Part shown: piece after piece, positions 1-7,102 of the stretch
Position numbering within the stretch: the first letter of the stretch is position 1
Layout: every line of letters begins with the position of its first letter
Assembly (NCBI GenBank): GCA_027483785.1
Contig: JAIXTU010000344.1
Location: 1 to 7,417, forward strand
Source: Flavobacterium sp.
GTDB lineage: Bacteria > Bacteroidota > Bacteroidia > Flavobacteriales > Flavobacteriaceae
Direction: 5' to 3'
DNA: 7,417 nucleotides
The notes under the pieces: model-generated
Database searches by the model: none
What the model was told of the DNA's origin: nothing
The model's input: only the letters and a program-made list of their open reading frames with translations
Translations under genes and position numbers: made by a program

Positions 1-2398
1 CTAAATTGTGATAGGAGAATTTAGAGTCCAGACGTTCTTTAAGCAAGTTAGTTACAAAGACTTCGGCTTCTTGAACGAGCGTATTTTCTTGGTGTTTTAC
101 TTTAACGCGTAGTGCTTTTAAACCTGTAACAGCTTGTAAATCTTCGACTTCTAATTTTTCAATGTCGGCTTCAAGAATATTTTTGTGCTGTAAATATTTG
201 ATGTATTTGATGTATTCTTTTTCTTCGGAAGCGTTTGAATATACAATCGTGATTTTCTCTTTTTGGGTAATTCGCTCATTCGAATTTTTTACGTACGCTT
301 TGTCGATTCGCTTTTTAACCACTTCGTAGCGTGCATTATAAGATCCATCAACGTCAAAGCGTTTTTCATCCATTCTAAAGCGTACTGAAATCGGCGAACT
401 AAAGACTAGAATCAGCGACGTTACGTCTAAACTATATGGCAATGTACTTTTTAACTTGTGATGTTCTAGTTCCATTTCGCAGAGCGTTTCGAGTTGCCAC
501 AACCTAAGATTTTGCAGATACATGTCGTTATATTCTTGGTTAGGCTCGATCGAAGCGCCGATATACAAATTGTGTTCAACGCCATCGGTTTTAAAACGTT
601 CGTAATAATGCGGAAAAATGGCTTGGGCTTGTTCTTGTTTGGCATCTAAAATGGCTGCCATTTTTTTGTTGATGCTCATTATGGCATCTTCAAAATCTTT
701 CCGAGTTTGATAGAAGATTCCCGTTTTTTCGTCGATTTTCTCGAAATACGCTTCGATCCGACTTTTTATCTCTGGATTTGAAGCCGAATTCTGTAAAAAT
801 ATATGAATTTCGGTTTCAATGTAGTGATGAATGATTTGTTCTAATTCACTTTTAAAAGGCTGCTCGAGTTCTTCTAAAAAGCTGGTCAATTCGAACTGTT
901 TCTTTTCGATGATGCTGATTTTCCGGTCGGCGTTTATCACATCCAGAATTTCAATAATCTGATTAATCTGTGCCTTTAAGTCGGCAACAATAGCACTGAT
1001 TCGATTCTCCGACGATCCTTTGATGTCGATTTGTCCATAAAGCGGATATACTTCTTTAAAAACGATTTCTTTAAAGTTATAATCCTCTCGAGCGCTACTC
1101 GAATAGTAGTAATTCTTAGCTTCTTTTTTAAATTTCCAATAGACACTTTTGTGAATCGAAGTATATTCTTTTTGAATAATAGCCTCAAGCTGATTCATCA
1201 TGTCGTTGTTGTTTTTTTCAATGGTATCCGACAAGTAGGGCAAGATGAGTTCCAACTTGTTTGCGTTAACCGAGTTTAGCGCACGACCGGTTGCAGAAGC
1301 TAGTTCGAGTAATCCCAAGAGTTTCTTGTCTTTGATTACTGGTGCGATCAAAAAGCTTTGAACTCCTTGATTGATAAGATGAGTCGCGAAGTTTACATTG
1401 TCTTGTTCCGCGGCGTATTCGGCAACATTAGGAATAACGAATGGTTTTTTATCTTCGATCAAATGTTCATACGAACAGCCGCAAAGTGCGTTTTTACAAT
1501 CGGCTTCTTGTTCGTCGAGCAGTATATAGCTGTGGAGTTTCTCGTCGTTAAAAGGTGGTTTTAGAAATAAATCTTCTTCTTCATCGTAAAAAGTAAATCC
1601 AATACGTAAATCAGGTATTTTGAAAACCGATCTGAATATAGATTCAAAACTCTCGCCTAATTCCGCTTTTTCGGTATCCGATTTAAGCAAATTCGATTTC
1701 AGATTAGAGACGGCACTTTCTACCGTAACGTCAACTAAAGAAACAATGGCAAATCCTTTTAAAATCCAAGAATGCTCTGGAAAAGCTTTTTTCCATAAAT
1801 CTAAATTATCGTAGTTGTCGACCAATTCATCGATTTCGGTTTGATTGAGGAATTTGGCATTATCTGTGGGAAAAATCTCCAGAAAATCAACGTTATATAA
1901 AATTCGATAGTGTTTTAGAATGCCGTTTTTGTCGGGAATATCGTAAAAAATTGGTTTTCCAAAATCGATGTTTTGATGGAAGTAAAAGTTTAAAATGAGC
2001 GTGCAATTCATGATAAAGAACTGGTGCTCATCCATATTTCGGATACTGAGATCGAACGAGGCTTCCACGTCGTTTAGGATCTTTTTGAATCGTTGCGAAT
2101 AGTTGAAAGTGAAATCGTAAAAAGGAATTGTCGCTGCTTTTATCTCATTGTTAGTGAGCGCAGTAGGGAATAGGTCGGCCAACAAATAATGAATGAGTTC
2201 TTGATTTTTTTCAATGAAATCGAGCTCGTCGATTCCTACTCGAAACTCAGGTTTATCTTTAATCTGATTCAGTAGCGCTTTCGCATAATTGGCTCTGTAG
2301 CTCACATCGGTTACCGCAATTTGTTCTAAACCTTCAATTATTTTTTGGAAAGCGATTAAAACCTTAAACGGACTAATATACTTGTAGTTCTGAACCAT
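1..2398 (-). CDS. Large GAF-domain-like cytoplasmic protein, 3' end cut by window edge
   Basis: The minus frame is open from an ATG at 2398 (MVQNYKYISPFKVL...) to the left edge: 799 codons without a stop, last readable residues HNL, so the C-terminus lies outside the window. There is no signal peptide or obvious membrane segment, which suggests a cytoplasmic protein. Residues about 230-390 look like a GAF fold: a strand-rich stretch (PDLRIGFTFYDEEEDLFL), then a CGCSYEHLIEDKKPFVIPNV segment, then GVQSFLIAPVIKDKKLLGLLEL, the usual GAF core of strands around a ligand pocket. A conserved-looking YGQIDIKGSS motif sits near residues 448-457, and the remaining C-terminal half is mostly charged helix. 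Proteins of this size and look are annotated as GAF-domain proteins in Flavobacteriaceae, with no established function. No Shine-Dalgarno precedes the ATG. It is divergent from hsdM and is probably part of the ancestral neighbourhood. The GAF assignment is moderately sure; ligand and output are unknown. Confidence 0.8.
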   Translation of the reverse strand, partial: MVQNYKYISPFKVLIAFQKIIEGLEQIAVTDVSYRANYAKALLNQIKDKPEFRVGIDELDFIEKNQELIHYLLADLFPTALTNNEIKAATIPFYDFTFNYSQRFKKILNDVEASFDLSIRNMDEHQFFIMNCTLILNFYFHQNIDFGKPIFYDIPDKNGILKHYRILYNVDFLEIFPTDNAKFLNQTEIDELVDNYDNLDLWKKAFPEHSWILKGFAIVSLVDVTVESAVSNLKSNLLKSDTEKAELGESFESIFRSVFKIPDLRIGFTFYDEEEDLFLKPPFNDEKLHSYILLDEQEADCKNALCGCSYEHLIEDKKPFVIPNVAEYAAEQDNVNFATHLINQGVQSFLIAPVIKDKKLLGLLELASATGRALNSVNANKLELILPYLSDTIEKNNNDMMNQLEAIIQKEYTSIHKSVYWKFKKEAKNYYYSSSAREDYNFKEIVFKEVYPLYGQIDIKGSSENRISAIVADLKAQINQIIEILDVINADRKISIIEKKQFELTSFLEELEQPFKSELEQIIHHYIETEIHIFLQNSASNPEIKSRIEAYFEKIDEKTGIFYQTRKDFEDAIMSINKKMAAILDAKQEQAQAIFPHYYERFKTDGVEHNLYIGASIEPNQEYNDMYLQNLRLWQLETLCEMELEHHKLKSTLPYSLDVTSLILVFSSPISVRFRMDEKRFDVDGSYNARYEVVKKRIDKAYVKNSNERITQKEKITIVYSNASEEKEYIKYIKYLQHKNILEADIEKLEVEDLQAVTGLKALRVKVKHQENTLVQEAEVFVTNLLKERLDSKFSYHNL

Positions 2399-2413
2399 GG
2401 AATGATTGGATTA

Positions 2414-2437
2414 GGAAGACTCTCGCTGCGGAAGACT
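2414..2437. repeat. Short direct repeat GGAAGACT x2, 16-bp period
   Basis: GGAAGACT occurs at 2414-2421 and again at 2430-2437, a spacing of about one and a half helical turns. It lies just upstream of the GAF-protein start codon, so it would be in that gene's leader or promoter-proximal region. The second copy is part of the interrupted palindrome GAAGACTTC. It could be a regulator binding site or chance. Confidence 0.4.
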
Positions 2438-2444
2438 TCGTGCT

Positions 2445-2472
2445 GATTTTGGACTTTTGTAAAAACAAAATC
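2445..2472. repeat. AT-rich inverted repeat GATTTTG/CAAAATC
   Basis: GATTTTG (2445-2451) and CAAAATC (2466-2472) are a perfect 7-bp inverted repeat around a 14-bp spacer. A competing inner pair is TTTTGT (2455-2460) and ACAAAA (2465-2470). The low GC and lack of a following T-run argue against a terminator. Its place about 50-75 bp upstream of the GAF gene fits an operator or promoter-region element, but that is inference. Confidence 0.4.
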
Positions 2473-2506
2473 GTTGTGTTGTAATTAGGAAATTCTAGTA
2501 ACTATT

Positions 2507-2550
2507 AGATTCATAGCGCATTACTTTACTGAGCTTATGCGCTCGAATCT
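2507..2550. repeat. Long imperfect inverted repeat (6 + 7 bp arms, 15-nt loop)
   Basis: Two perfect arm segments are stacked. AGATTC (2507-2512) pairs with GAATCT (2545-2550), and AGCGCAT (2515-2521) pairs with ATGCGCT (2537-2543). Only a 2-versus-1 base bulge lies between them, and the loop is 15 nt (2522-2536). This gives 13 paired bases with a GC-rich inner stem in otherwise AT-rich DNA. No T-run follows on either strand, so it is not a standard intrinsic terminator. It may be an operator, an RNA hairpin in the leader of the leftward gene, or a dispersed palindromic repeat. Confidence 0.65.
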
Positions 2551-2709
2551 TGTACTAAAATTACTACATTTTTATGTTCGATTTTAGGTAAAGAAGTGTT
2601 TTATGATTTTATTGGTAAAGGAGGATTTTTCTACTTTTAAACAGTTTGTTTTTAAGGGTTCTTACAGTTTAACCTTCTAGTTATTTTCATTTAAAATCGT
2701 CTGGTTTAT

Positions 2710-2745
2710 TTTGTTTACATATTTGTTTGAGGTTATCTATATTTA
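2710..2745 (+). promoter_or_regulatory. Possible Bacteroidota-type promoter for hsdMS
   Basis: TATATTTA at 2738-2745 matches the Bacteroidota -7 element TAnnTTTG except at the last base. TTTG at 2710-2713 could be the -33 element, with a 24-bp gap that is slightly longer than usual. Transcription would start near 2752, leaving a leader of about 20 nt before the hsdM ATG. Such matches are frequent in AT-rich DNA, so this is a weak prediction. Confidence 0.3.
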
Positions 2746-2766
2746 GCAAGCAAAAAATAGCCTCAA
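2727..2766. repeat. Inverted repeat spanning the hsdM promoter/leader
   Basis: TTGAGGTTAT (2727-2736) and ATAGCCTCAA (2757-2766) are inverted copies matching at 9 of 10 positions around a 20-bp spacer. The spacer contains the candidate -7 element, and the right arm ends 6 bp before the hsdM ATG. The position suits a repressor operator or an mRNA hairpin that would limit translation start. No regulator gene is visible in the window. Confidence 0.5.
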
Positions 2767-2772
2767 TTATCA

Positions 2773-4335
2773 ATGTCAGAAGAACAAAAAAAACTACTCG
2801 AAACGCAACTGTGGAACATCGCAAATGAATTACGCGGTAAGATGGATGCCGACGAATTTCGGGATTATATTCTAGGTTTCATTTTCTACAAATATCTTTC
2901 AGAAAAACAGTATCTATTTGCAAATAAATTACTGGAAACTGAACTCGTAAAAGATTATGTAAACTTAGTGGATGAAAGCGATATAGAAGCCATCAAAGAC
3001 GAATCACTACAAAAATTAGGGTACTTTTTAAAACCAAATGAATTGTTTGGTTACATCGCAAAAAAAGGCAACGCAAACACCGAAAACGAAAGCAATTTCA
3101 TTTTGGAAGACCTAGAAAGTATTTTGGTTAGCATTGAACAAAGTACCATGGGTACTGAAAGCGAAGAAGATTTCAATAAACTCTTTGAAGATTTAGATTT
3201 AAGCAGTACCAAATTAGGACGAACGGTTGAAGCGAGAAACAGCCTAATTGCTAAAGTATTGTTTCATTTAGATCGGATTGATTTCGCGCTACAGGACGCC
3301 GACTCCGATGTATTGGGCGACGCATACGAGTATTTGATTTCTGAATTTGCAAGCGGTGCAGGCAAAAAGGCAGGCGAATTTTACACACCGCAGCAGGTTT
3401 CTAAAATTCTCGCGAAGATTGTAACTACAGGTAAAAAACGCATCAAAAACGTGTACGACCCAACGTGCGGTTCGGGTTCGTTACTGTTACGCGTTAAACG
3501 CGAAGTTGAGGTTGACGAATTCTACGGTCAGGAGTTAAACCGAACTACATACAATTTAGCGCGAATGAATATGATTTTACACGATGTGCATTATCGCGAT
3601 TTCGACCTAAAACAAGACGACACCTTAGAACACCCGCAACATATAGATTTACGTTTCGAAGCCATTGTTGCAAACCCGCCGTTTTCAGCCAAATGGAAAG
3701 GGAAAGAAAACCCACTTAACGAAACCGATGAGCGTTTTAGCCAGTTCGGTAAGTTAGCACCGAGCAGCAAAGCCGATTTCGCATTTTTACAGCACATGAT
3801 TTACCATTTAGCCGATAACGGAACTATGGCGTGTGTGTTACCTCACGGTGTGTTGTTTCGCGGTTCATCAGAGGCAACGATAAGAGCGTATTTAATAAAA
3901 GAACTGAATTATTTAGATGCTGTTATTGGTTTGCCTTCAAATATATTTTACGGCACAGGAATACCCACGTGCATACTGGTATTGAGTAAATGCCGAAAAA
4001 ACGACGATAATATTTTATTTATTGATGCTTCAAACGATTTTGATAAAGTAGGCAACAAAAACGCCTTAAACAACGAACATATTGATAAGATTGTTGACAC
4101 ATACCGAGACCGTACAACGATTGAAAAATACAGCAAAGTAGTAACATTAGAAGAAATTGCAGCCAACGATTACAACCTTAACATTCCGCGTTATGTAGAT
4201 ACGTTTGAAGAAGCTGAGGTTATTGATATTGATGCCCTCGCCAGCGAGTTACAAGCCTTAAACGCTGAAATGAAAAACACGGATACCCTCATTGCCGATT
4301 TTTGCCAACAACTCAATATTAAAACACCTTTTTAA
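2773..4335 (+). CDS. hsdM: Type I restriction-modification DNA methyltransferase subunit HsdM
   Basis: This 520-residue protein is the modification subunit of a type I restriction-modification system. With HsdS it transfers a methyl group from AdoMet to N6 of adenine in a bipartite target. Residues about 8-150 form the helical HsdM N-terminal domain (LWNIANELRGKMDADEFRDYI). The catalytic domain follows with the GEFYTPQQV segment at 201-209, AdoMet-binding motif I DPTCGSG at 229-235, and catalytic motif IV NPPF at 301-304, the form typical of adenine N6 methylases. The length is normal for the family and no key residue is missing, so the enzyme should be active. The start is the ATG at 2773, because MSEEQKKLLETQLW matches the usual HsdM beginning; there is no clear Shine-Dalgarno. 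The stop codon lies one base before the hsdS ATG, so the two genes are almost certainly cotranscribed and translationally coupled. Confidence 0.97.
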   Translation: MSEEQKKLLETQLWNIANELRGKMDADEFRDYILGFIFYKYLSEKQYLFANKLLETELVKDYVNLVDESDIEAIKDESLQKLGYFLKPNELFGYIAKKGNANTENESNFILEDLESILVSIEQSTMGTESEEDFNKLFEDLDLSSTKLGRTVEARNSLIAKVLFHLDRIDFALQDADSDVLGDAYEYLISEFASGAGKKAGEFYTPQQVSKILAKIVTTGKKRIKNVYDPTCGSGSLLLRVKREVEVDEFYGQELNRTTYNLARMNMILHDVHYRDFDLKQDDTLEHPQHIDLRFEAIVANPPFSAKWKGKENPLNETDERFSQFGKLAPSSKADFAFLQHMIYHLADNGTMACVLPHGVLFRGSSEATIRAYLIKELNYLDAVIGLPSNIFYGTGIPTCILVLSKCRKNDDNILFIDASNDFDKVGNKNALNNEHIDKIVDTYRDRTTIEKYSKVVTLEEIAANDYNLNIPRYVDTFEEAEVIDIDALASELQALNAEMKNTDTLIADFCQQLNIKTPF

Positions 4336-4336
4336 T

Positions 4337-5536
4337 ATGCAAGTACTACAACCCAAATTGCGGTTTCCTGAGTTTTTAGGTGATTGGGAAAGAACAACCA
4401 TTGGTGAAATTGGCACAGTAAAAATGTGCAAGAGGATTTTTAATGAGCAAACAACTGTTAGTGGAGAAATTCCGTTTTTTAAAATTGGTTCATTTGGAAA
4501 GAACGCCGACGCTTTTATACCTAGAGAGCTATTTCTAGAATTCAAAAATAAGTTTTCATATCCTAAAAAAGGTGACATTTTAATTTCTGCCGCGGGCACA
4601 ATTGGAAGAACTGTTATTTATGATGGTTCAGATGCTTATTTTCAGGATTCAAATATTGTATGGATTGACAATGATAACAGTAAAGTTTTAAATCAATTCC
4701 TGTTCTTTATTTTTCAAATAGTTAAATTTAATACTGAGGGAGGTACAATACAAAGATTATACAATAACATCTTAAAATCTACATCATTTAAAAAACCTTC
4801 ATTAGAAGAACAAACCAAAATCGCTTCATTTTTAACTGAAATTGACACCAAACTCAACCAATTAACGCAAAAGAAAAACCTACTAGAACAATACAAAAAA
4901 GGCGTTATGCAAAAAATCTTTAATCAGGAGATACGATTTAAAGACGATAACGGAAATGATTTTGCGGAGTGGGAAGAGAAGAGACTAGGGCAGATAGCAG
5001 ATTTTTACAAAGGCAAAGGTCTACCAAAAAATGCGATTGTAGTTGATGGTAAATTTAAATGCGTACACTATGGTGAGTTATTTACGAAATACAGCGAACT
5101 TATAAATGAAGTAGAAAGTAGAACAAGCATTGATGAAAACGTTTTTTTTTCTAAATCGAATGATGTTCTTATGCCAACATCTGATGTTACTCCAAATGGT
5201 TTAGCAACAGCAAGTTGTTTGCGTGAAGATAACGTAATACTTGGAGGTGACATACTAGTTATAAGACAGAAAAAAGTAGTTTTAGATGGGCTTTTTTTTG
5301 CGTACTATGTACATATCAATAGAGAGAAAGTAATGAAGTTAGTTTCAGGTTCAACTGTTTACCATTTGTACGGTTCGGATATGAAAAACTTAGATATTCA
5401 AATTCCATGCATGAAAGAACAAACCAAAATCGCCAATTTCCTTTCGGCTATTGATGAGCAATTAAACCAAGTTTCAAAGCAAATAGAGCAAACCACACAG
5501 TATAAAAAAGGTTTGTTGCAGCAAATGTTTGTTTAA
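4337..5536 (+). CDS. hsdS: Type I restriction-modification specificity subunit HsdS
   Basis: This 399-residue DNA-recognition subunit contacts each half of a bipartite target and holds HsdM (and HsdR, if present). The order is: TRD1 about residues 5-155 (starting LRFPEFLGDWERTTIGEI), conserved region 1 about 156-211 (EEQTKIASFLTEIDTKLNQL...YKKGVMQKIF), TRD2 about 212-355 (starting EWEEKRLGQIADF), and conserved region 2 about 360-399 (EQTKIANFLSAIDEQLNQV...YKKGLLQQMF). The two conserved regions are near copies, giving the usual pseudo-twofold symmetry and two helical spacers. The frame is open further upstream to an ATG at 4292, but that would overlap hsdM by 44 bp and add 15 residues unlike HsdS. 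The ATG at 4337, one base after the hsdM stop, gives the typical MQVLQPKLRFPEF start. Both halves are intact. The target sequence cannot be read from the protein by eye. Confidence 0.95.
   Translation: MQVLQPKLRFPEFLGDWERTTIGEIGTVKMCKRIFNEQTTVSGEIPFFKIGSFGKNADAFIPRELFLEFKNKFSYPKKGDILISAAGTIGRTVIYDGSDAYFQDSNIVWIDNDNSKVLNQFLFFIFQIVKFNTEGGTIQRLYNNILKSTSFKKPSLEEQTKIASFLTEIDTKLNQLTQKKNLLEQYKKGVMQKIFNQEIRFKDDNGNDFAEWEEKRLGQIADFYKGKGLPKNAIVVDGKFKCVHYGELFTKYSELINEVESRTSIDENVFFSKSNDVLMPTSDVTPNGLATASCLREDNVILGGDILVIRQKKVVLDGLFFAYYVHINREKVMKLVSGSTVYHLYGSDMKNLDIQIPCMKEQTKIANFLSAIDEQLNQVSKQIEQTTQYKKGLLQQMFV
4806..4824 (+). repeat. 19-bp direct repeat in hsdS, copy 1 (conserved region 1)
   Basis: AAGAACAAACCAAAATCGC encodes the EEQTKIA start of conserved region 1. 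An exact copy lies 609 bp downstream in the same reading frame. Between the two copies lie the rest of conserved region 1 and all of TRD2, so recombination between them would delete TRD2 and leave a half-size, in-frame HsdS. Confidence 0.85.
5415..5433 (+). repeat. 19-bp direct repeat in hsdS, copy 2 (conserved region 2)
   Basis: This is the exact second copy of the 19-bp repeat at 4806-4824, coding for KEQTKIA at the start of conserved region 2. Identity at DNA level, including silent positions, suggests recent duplication or gene conversion rather than protein-level constraint alone. Confidence 0.85.
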
Positions 5537-5631
5537 CTGGGCTCGAACTGTTAAAAAAGTAGTGTTTTATGTATTCGTTATTGTTAAAATAGACTTACAT
5601 TTATTAGATCTAATTAAAAAACAATAAGTGT

Positions 5632-6975
5632 ATGAAAACAAGTACTATAAAATTCGTTTCGCTTATATTGGTTTTGAATGTAACGTGCGTTTTAGCGCAG
5701 AAAAAAGTTTATAGCATCGCGGCGGCTTTTGAAAGATACACGAGCGATTTAGTGGTAACGGAAAGAGCAAGAAATCTCAGGGCACGACCAATAGCAGACC
5801 TTAACTTGGAAGAACGTAACGAATTGCAAGAAAAAGTAGACAAGTTTACTTACAATCCTAAAATGATGAATATGTTTATTGCTAACAATATCAGTAATTA
5901 TTTGTCAAGTTCTAAAGATATTTCTTTGCAAAATTATTATGCCATACTAGAATCAGGCGACGGAAGCTTGTTTGTGGGCTACAATTTTATGTTTAGAAAA
6001 AGAAGTATTGATCGCTTAATCCATATCGGAAATATCGGTTTAAAAAGCAATGCCGAGAATAATTTTTCAAAACTAGCTGTTGATAATCAAATCAATCCTG
6101 AATTGGGAGTTAATTTGAAGTATACATACTTAATTCCAGCAAAGATTAAGTATGTTAGCGATCACCGTCAAATCATAAATAATTACCGAGAAACCTATTT
6201 AAAAAAGAAATACAAGGAAGATTTGAAGAAGTATAGTATGGCTGATAGTGATGATGAAAATACTGCTTTGGAAGCGAAATTAAAATATGCAACTAATTTA
6301 AGTCAAAGTGAAAAGCAAGAACTTATTGATAACGAATACTATACCCAATATGAAAATATTGCTAAAGATGAAGAAAAATTTATTAACGAAAACAAATTGT
6401 ATAGTTCTATAGTTGCAAGCTGGATAACCATTGAGACTTACATTCCATTAAGAGATAAAGAGTATAGTATTTCGCCAGCTGTTGCTAACAGTACCACTTC
6501 GCCCGAACGATTTTACAATTTTAGATCAAGTTTTTCAGCAACGCGAATGCAAAAGTGGTCTAATAAAATGATGCTCTACACAACAGTAGCCGTTGGAGCA
6601 TTCAACACAAACAATATATTGACAAAAGAACTAACTGCCTACAAATTTGAAACCATACAAAATCAAGGTAGTTCAAACCAAACAACAACAAACACAGTTG
6701 ATGCTTATGTTGGGACATATAAAGAGACTTTTGCTCATAGTTTTAAGGGGGAAATTGTTTTTTTTCCGTTTAATGACATCATAGGCGCTAGTGTTTCACT
6801 TGAGAATATTGGTGGTGAATTGCATGGAAATAATTGGAAATTGGGCATTCCAATTTCGTTAAAAGACAAGGACGATAAACCGTCAATCAATTTTGAAATT
6901 CAATACAAAGAAGTTAATAAACAACGTTTTGCAGGCATTAGTGTTGGTTATGCATTTGGAAAGTTCTTTAATTAA
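5632..6975 (+). CDS. Secreted protein, probable outer-membrane beta-barrel, unknown function
   Basis: I do not recognise a named family. The 447-residue product begins with a Sec signal peptide: a Lys-containing start, a hydrophobic core (FVSLILVLNV), and a likely signal peptidase I cut after VLA at 20-22, leaving Gln23 first. Cys19 does not sit in a good lipobox (NVTC), so a lipoprotein is unlikely. Amphipathic strand-like segments occur at about 95-165 (SLFVGYNFMF, GVNLKYTYLI) and densely from 255 to the end (SIVASWITIETYI, KMMLYTTVAVGAF, GEIVFFPF, SINFEIQY, FAGISVGYAFGKFF). The C-terminus is aromatic-rich, like an outer-membrane beta-signal. A Lys/Glu-rich helical insertion lies at about 180-255. 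The gene starts 95 bp after hsdS on the same strand; TACATTTA at 5596-5603 resembles a -7 element but lacks a good upstream partner. Its role beside a methylase operon is unknown; it may be an unrelated passenger. Confidence 0.8.
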   Translation: MKTSTIKFVSLILVLNVTCVLAQKKVYSIAAAFERYTSDLVVTERARNLRARPIADLNLEERNELQEKVDKFTYNPKMMNMFIANNISNYLSSSKDISLQNYYAILESGDGSLFVGYNFMFRKRSIDRLIHIGNIGLKSNAENNFSKLAVDNQINPELGVNLKYTYLIPAKIKYVSDHRQIINNYRETYLKKKYKEDLKKYSMADSDDENTALEAKLKYATNLSQSEKQELIDNEYYTQYENIAKDEEKFINENKLYSSIVASWITIETYIPLRDKEYSISPAVANSTTSPERFYNFRSSFSATRMQKWSNKMMLYTTVAVGAFNTNNILTKELTAYKFETIQNQGSSNQTTTNTVDAYVGTYKETFAHSFKGEIVFFPFNDIIGASVSLENIGGELHGNNWKLGIPISLKDKDDKPSINFEIQYKEVNKQRFAGISVGYAFGKFFN

Positions 6976-7102
6976 ACTTAATGGCCAAACCACCTAAATA
7001 CCTTCTAGCGTAAAAACGTATGGGTTAACTACATGAATTAGAAGTTCAAACGGCAGTTGTGCCCACTTAAATCAAACGTATTGCGTACGTAAAACTACAG
7101 TT
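6976..7102. other. Intergenic region before DUF3800 gene, rich in small repeats
   Basis: This 127-bp gap holds several short symmetries. TGGGTTAACT (7021-7030) is an imperfect inverse of AGTTGTGCCCA (7055-7065). AAACGTAT is repeated directly at 7014-7021 and 7074-7081. ACGTA (7076-7080) and TACGT (7086-7090) form a small palindrome. No terminator with a T-run is seen, so read-through from the barrel gene into the DUF3800 gene is possible. Confidence 0.45.

Larger units (their letters stand above)
2399..2772. other. Divergent intergenic region, GAF gene / hsdM
   Basis: This 374-bp AT-rich stretch separates two divergent genes and must contain both promoters. It holds an 8-bp direct repeat (2414 and 2430), an AT-rich inverted repeat (2445-2472), a long imperfect palindrome (2507-2550), and an inverted repeat around a possible hsdM promoter (2727-2766). 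An AAAGGAGG sequence at 2617-2624 is a perfect Shine-Dalgarno match but has no start codon at a useful distance. I see no tRNA, no CRISPR array and no convincing protein gene here. Confidence 0.7.

Noticed and set aside
976..1814. Several 64-82 codon open frames on both strands
   Set aside because: All overlap the uninterrupted 799-codon GAF-type gene in other frames.
2603..2680. 25-codon small gene
   Set aside because: It is short, its composition is unremarkable, and the Shine-Dalgarno-like sequence is inside it rather than in front; kept only as a minor observation.
4292..4336. Upstream ATG that would lengthen HsdS by 15 residues
   Set aside because: It would overlap hsdM by 44 bp, and the added residues do not resemble HsdS; the ATG at 4337 gives the typical N-terminus directly after the hsdM stop.
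4258..4599. 113-codon minus-strand open frame across the hsdM/hsdS junction
   Set aside because: It lies antisense to two well-supported genes, its protein is low-complexity Ser/Leu/Pro-rich and resembles nothing known, and it has no start signal.
5532..5555. TTTAAC/GTTAAA hairpin after hsdS as a terminator
   Set aside because: The 6-bp AT-rich stem is weak and is followed by an A-run, not a T-run, on the coding strand.
5614..5650. Lipoprotein signal at Cys19 of the barrel protein
   Set aside because: NVTC has a poor residue before Cys, and a better signal peptidase I site (VLA then Gln) follows at once.
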